Assembly: GCA_003220975.1 (NCBI GenBank)
Contig: QHTX01000192.1
Span: 7,558-16,729 of the forward strand
Length of the DNA stretch: 9,172 bases
Direction of reading: 5' to 3'
Source of the DNA: Gemmatimonadota bacterium
GTDB lineage: Bacteria; Gemmatimonadota; Gemmatimonadetes; Gemmatimonadales; GWC2-71-9
The notes under the pieces: generated by a model
Database searches by the model: none
What the model saw: the letters and a program-made list of their open reading frames with translations, nothing else
Told to the model about the DNA's origin: nothing
Shown here: positions 6,006 through 9,172 of the stretch, piece by piece
How the letters are laid out: every line of letters starts with the position of its first letter
How positions within the stretch are numbered: position 1 is the first letter of the stretch
Translations under genes and position numbers: made by a program

Positions 6006-9000
6006 ATGCCGTTCACGTTCAAACTGTCGAAGCGTCTCGCGCGGCTGAAGCCGCGCGCTGTGATCCTTGCGCTCGCGGCCCTCGTCGCCTGCGACCAGGC
6101 AGACCGTTCGCTCACCAGTCCCTCCCATCCGAGTTTCAACACCAGTAGCGGCAACCCCGATGGGGTCACCGACCTCGCCGTCGCAGCGGCTTCCGATACG
6201 TCGATCACACTCTCGTTCACCGAAGTTGACGACGGCATCGGCGCACCGGCGAGCTACGACGTGCGCTACGTCGTCGGTCCGTCGATCTCGTGGGGATCGT
6301 CCACCCCTAGCGTGAAAGACGGCAGTTGCGCGACGCCAGTGGCGGGGACGGCGATCGGGTCGACGCGGACCTGCACGGTGCTCGGCCTGACGGCCGGCAC
6401 GACCTACAGCTTCCAGCTTGTGGCCTTCCGGGGCACCCTCAACGTGAACGCCGTGTTCGGGCCGCTGTCGAACGCCACGACTGGACAGACGACGGCAGCG
6501 GGAAGCTCCTCGGCGGCGGGAGAGTGCGCGACGCCGCAGGCGGGCTGGATCTGGTGCGACGACTTCGAGCAGAACCGCCTGGGACAGTACTTCGAGTACG
6601 ACAGCTCGAGCGGGGACTTCGTCCGCGCCGCGGGCGTCGGGATGGATGGGTCCTACGGGATGCGCGTGCACTTTGCCGCGGGCCAGGTCTCGGCGGGCTC
6701 GCTGCACCTGGCGATGGGGAAGGTGCCCGACAGCTACTTCCGGACGGTGGACGCCGGGACGGCGATCCACTCGACGCGGACCTGCACGGTGCTCGGCCTG
6801 ACGGCCGGCACGACCTACAGCTTCCAGCTTGTGGCCTTCCGGGGCACCCTCAACGTGAACGCCGTGTTCGGGCCGCTGTCGAACGCCACGACTGGACAGA
6901 CGACGGCAGCGGGAAGCTCCTCGGCGGCGGGAGAGTGCGCGACGCCGCAGGCGGGCTGGATCTGGTGCGACGACTTCGAGCAGAACCGCCTGGGACAGTA
7001 CTTCGAGTACGACAGCTCGAGCGGGGACTTCGTCCGCGCCGCGGGCGTCGGGATGGATGGGTCCTACGGGATGCGCGTGCACTTTGCCGCGGGCCAGGTC
7101 TCGGCGGGCTCGCTGCACCTGGCGATGGGGAAGGTGCCCGACAGCTACTTCCGGACGGTGGACGCCGGGACGGCGATCCACCGGAACGTGTACTGGCGCA
7201 TGTACGTGCGTAATCAGACCGGCTGGAGCGGCGGCGGCGGCTACAAGCTGAGCCGGGCCATCAGTTTCGCGACGTCCACCTGGGCCGAGGCGATGATGGC
7301 ACATGTGTGGGGCGATCCGCCCGGGAGCGGGGAACTCTATCTGGATCCGGCGTCGGGCACGGATGCGGCCGGCAACCTGCTCACGACGAAATACAACGAC
7401 TTCGCGAACATGCGCTGGCTCGGCGCCCAGTCCGGGGTGACCCCCCTGTTCGACGCCAGCCACGTCGGTCAGTGGTACTGCGTCGAGGCGCACGCGCAGC
7501 TCAACGACGCCGGGCTCTCCAACGGGATGTTCGAATTTTGGATCAACGGCAACCTCGAGGCGCGCGAGACGGGGTTGAACTGGTTGGGGTCGTTCAGCGC
7601 GTATGGCATCAACGCGCTGTTCTTCGAGAACTACTGGAACACGGGCTCGCCCGTGGCCCAGGAGCGTTACTTCGACAACATCGTGATCAGCACGGAGCCG
7701 ATCGGCTGCGTGGGCTCTGGGCCCCCACCGCCCCCACCCCCCCCGCCGCCTCCGGCGCCGGTGGCGCAGGTGGTGGTGTCCCCGGCCAGCGCCAGCGACA
7801 CGGTCGGGCAGAAGCAACAGTTCACGGCGACCGTGAAGGACTCGAGCGGCAACGTCCTGTCGGGACGCACCGTCACGTGGGCCAGCAACAATAACGGCGT
7901 CGCGACCGTCGACGCCAACGGATTGGGCAGCGGCGTCGCCTCCGGCACGGCTACCATTACGGCGACGAGCGAAAGTGTGAATGGCGGCGCCACGGTCACC
8001 GTGACCACGCCCACCCCCACCCCCACGGTGCCGGCGACGGTGAGCGACCTGACCATCGTCGGGTCGACGGATTCTTCGGTTACCCTGTCGTTCACGGAAG
8101 TGAATGACGGCACGGGCAAGCCGGCGAGCTACGACGTGCGCTCCACCGCCGGCGCGTCGCTCACCTGGTCGCTCGCCAAGTCGGTGACGCAGGGCAGCTG
8201 CGCGACGTCGGTGGCGGGGAGCGCGATCGGGTCGAAGCGGACCTGCACGGTGCTGGGCCTGGCGGCGGGGACGACCTACAGCTTCGAGCTGGTGGCCTTC
8301 CGGGGCACGTTGAACGTGAACGCCGTGTTCGGCGATCTCTCCAACGTCGCCACCGGCCCGACGCCGGCCAGGCCGGCGAGCGTCACGGTCAGCCCCAGCT
8401 CCGTGAGCGACACCGTCGGGCAGAAGCAGCAATTCACCGCGACCGTGAAGGACGCGAACGGCAACATCCTGCCCGGTCCCACGGTCAGCTGGTCGAGCAG
8501 TAACGCCGCGGTCGCGACGGTGAGCGGGAGCGGCTATGCAACCGCCGTCAGTGCGGGCACGGCCACGATCACGGCGACGAGCGAAGGCGTGAGCGGCGAC
8601 GCGACGATCACCGTGACGGCGCCCGGCGCCACGACGCCCGGCACGGTCACCGATCTTGCGGTGGTGGGGTCGACGGATTCTTCGGTCACCCTGTCGTTCA
8701 CGCAAGTGAATGACGGCACGGGCAAGCCGGCGAGCTACAACGTACGCTCCATGGCGGGCTCATCGCTCACCTGGTGGCTGGCGAAATCCGTGACGCAGGG
8801 CAGCTGCGCGACGCCCGTGGCGGGGACGGCGATCGGGTCGAAGCGGACCTGCACCGTGCAGGGCCTGGCGGCGAGTACGACCTACAGCTTCGAGCTGGTG
8901 GCGTTCCGGGGCACGCTGAACGTGAACGCCGTGTTCGGCGACCTGTCCAACGTGGCGACGGGTACGACCCAAGCGGCGGGAGATCCCCCGCCCCCGCCAT

Positions 9001-9172
9001 CGCAGCCGGGGACGAATCCGAACGAGCCGGCGGGGTTCCAGCGGTTCGCGGAGAACGACCTCACGGTGCCGCTGCTGGACTACACGGCCGCCACCGGGTT
9101 GTTGGGGCTGTGGCGGGCCGAGATCCTCGACAGCGACAACACCTACGTCGCCGACGCAGCGGCGCCGAAGAG
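6006..9172 (+). CDS. FN3/Big_2/jelly-roll surface lipoprotein, open at the right edge
   Basis: The frame is open from ATG 6006 to the window end (1055 codons plus two bases) with no stop, and is preceded by GGAAGGA at 5989. Residues 1-29 are a lipoprotein signal (MPFTFKLSKR...ALVAC, lipidated at Cys29), closely matching the start at 2510. An FN3-like domain covers about 53-158. A truncated jelly-roll A (173-255) follows, then a repeated half FN3 (256-297) and a complete jelly-roll A (about 310-568, ending PIGC). After that come a linker of eleven prolines, a Big_2 domain (about 586-668), FN3 (about 677-785), Big_2 (about 790-873), FN3 (about 880-988), a second Pro-rich linker, and the beginning of jelly-roll B (FQRFAENDLTVPLL...). 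The role is probably surface glycan binding or adhesion, as for the gene at 2510. The internal break at residues 119-392 comes from an exact 411-bp duplication. Without it the protein would have one intact FN3 and one intact jelly-roll A. Confidence 0.92.
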   Translation, partial: MPFTFKLSKRLARLKPRAVILALAALVACDQADRSLTSPSHPSFNTSSGNPDGVTDLAVAAASDTSITLSFTEVDDGIGAPASYDVRYVVGPSISWGSSTPSVKDGSCATPVAGTAIGSTRTCTVLGLTAGTTYSFQLVAFRGTLNVNAVFGPLSNATTGQTTAAGSSSAAGECATPQAGWIWCDDFEQNRLGQYFEYDSSSGDFVRAAGVGMDGSYGMRVHFAAGQVSAGSLHLAMGKVPDSYFRTVDAGTAIHSTRTCTVLGLTAGTTYSFQLVAFRGTLNVNAVFGPLSNATTGQTTAAGSSSAAGECATPQAGWIWCDDFEQNRLGQYFEYDSSSGDFVRAAGVGMDGSYGMRVHFAAGQVSAGSLHLAMGKVPDSYFRTVDAGTAIHRNVYWRMYVRNQTGWSGGGGYKLSRAISFATSTWAEAMMAHVWGDPPGSGELYLDPASGTDAAGNLLTTKYNDFANMRWLGAQSGVTPLFDASHVGQWYCVEAHAQLNDAGLSNGMFEFWINGNLEARETGLNWLGSFSAYGINALFFENYWNTGSPVAQERYFDNIVISTEPIGCVGSGPPPPPPPPPPPAPVAQVVVSPASASDTVGQKQQFTATVKDSSGNVLSGRTVTWASNNNGVATVDANGLGSGVASGTATITATSESVNGGATVTVTTPTPTPTVPATVSDLTIVGSTDSSVTLSFTEVNDGTGKPASYDVRSTAGASLTWSLAKSVTQGSCATSVAGSAIGSKRTCTVLGLAAGTTYSFELVAFRGTLNVNAVFGDLSNVATGPTPARPASVTVSPSSVSDTVGQKQQFTATVKDANGNILPGPTVSWSSSNAAVATVSGSGYATAVSAGTATITATSEGVSGDATITVTAPGATTPGTVTDLAVVGSTDSSVTLSFTQVNDGTGKPASYNVRSMAGSSLTWWLAKSVTQGSCATPVAGTAIGSKRTCTVQGLAASTTYSFELVAFRGTLNVNAVFGDLSNVATGTTQAAGDPPPPPSQPGTNPNEPAGFQRFAENDLTVPLLDYTAATGLLGLWRAEILDSDNTYVADAAAPK
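6360..7181 (+). repeat. Exact in-frame 411-bp tandem duplication
   Basis: Bases 6360-6770 and 6771-7181 are identical by direct reading. Each unit is 137 codons, so the frame is kept. A unit runs from the middle of an FN3 domain (STRTCTVLGLTAG) to the middle of jelly-roll A (TVDAGTAIH). GGGACGGCGATC occurs just before the first unit (about 6345-6356) and near the end of each unit (about 6756-6767 and 7167-7178), offering short homology for slippage or template switching. The absence of any difference means the event is very recent or is an assembly artefact. Confidence 0.96.
7755..8966 (+). repeat. Two tandem Big_2-FN3 units of about 0.6 kb
   Basis: The pair Big_2 then FN3 occurs twice in a row (about 7755-8360 and 8361-8966). 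The FN3 halves are very similar in DNA, for example GGGTCGACGGATTCTTCGG at both 8061 and 8667, an offset of 606 bases. The Big_2 halves are offset by about 612, so a small indel separates the units. The FN3 domain near 6160-6480 is a third, more diverged copy. The repeat lengthens the stalk between the two jelly-roll domains. Confidence 0.88.
9005..9172 (+). repeat. Start of jelly-roll B, near-identical to 5041-5208
   Basis: The sequence from about 9005 to the window end repeats 5041-5208 with few differences, and the last 56 bases (9117-9172) match 5153-5208 exactly. It encodes NPNEPAGFQRFAEN and the following residues in both proteins. The third lipoprotein therefore probably ends in the same jelly-roll B as the gene at 2510, with roughly 200 more residues beyond the edge. 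Confidence 0.9.

Noticed and set aside
5003..6238. A 411-codon open frame on the minus strand spanning the leader of the third lipoprotein
   Set aside because: It covers both coding and leader sequence antisense, has no recognisable domain, and is explained by the composition of the + strand genes.
7731..7760. C-rich run as a functional DNA structure
   Set aside because: It encodes the eleven-proline linker between jelly-roll A and the Big_2 domain, which explains it fully.
5733..8705. A 990-codon open frame on the minus strand
   Set aside because: The translation is Arg/Gly/His/Ala-rich low-complexity sequence with no domain, and it lies opposite well-recognised FN3, Big_2 and jelly-roll coding. 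It is a shadow caused by GC-rich third positions.

Overview
The window is GC-rich DNA with G or C at most third codon positions, and every convincing gene lies on the + strand. The bacterial Ig-like (Big_2) repeats ending in 'ATITATSEG' and the multi-domain surface lipoproteins suggest a Gemmatimonadota-like or similar soil or environmental Gram-negative bacterium. That assignment is an inference from protein style; no phylogenetic marker is present.

Layout: (1) positions 1-1082 hold the C-terminal part of a GT4-type glycosyltransferase, open at the left edge. (2) An ATGA overlap leads into a lipoprotein gene (1079-2193) with one Big_2 domain and a jelly-roll (concanavalin/LamG/polysaccharide-lyase-like) domain. 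This copy is frameshifted by a 37-base gap relative to its two paralogues. (3) Positions 2194-2509 form a long leader. It contains a clear GEMM-I (cyclic-dinucleotide class I) riboswitch aptamer, then a perfect intrinsic terminator, then a strong Shine-Dalgarno. (4) 2510-5830 encodes a 1106-residue lipoprotein with four Ig-like domains, jelly-roll A, two more Ig-like domains and a second jelly-roll, B. A degenerate signal peptide/lipobox in its middle shows that it arose by in-frame fusion of two tandem paralogues. (5) After a 175-base spacer with a related hairpin but no recognisable aptamer, 6006 to the right edge encodes a third lipoprotein. It has the same signal-peptide start and the same jelly-roll A, but FN3 domains replace part of the Ig-like stalk; it runs off the window inside jelly-roll B. 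An exact, in-frame 411-bp tandem duplication lies in its 5' third.

Read together, this looks like a locus for exopolysaccharide synthesis plus a locally duplicating family of surface lectin-like lipoproteins. At least one member appears to be switched on by a cyclic dinucleotide. The aptamer aligns base for base with the core of the Vibrio Vc2 GEMM-I riboswitch from C17 to A47, but has A instead of G at the position equivalent to G20. That change is associated with recognition of 3',3'-cGAMP in Geobacter GEMM-I riboswitches. The 5' arm of the terminator is also the 3' arm of aptamer helix P1, which predicts a ligand-ON antitermination switch. A possible cGAMP- or c-di-GMP-controlled matrix lectin system is the most interesting content. 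The repeats also raise real questions about assembly at 1890, at 6360-7181 and at the right edge.
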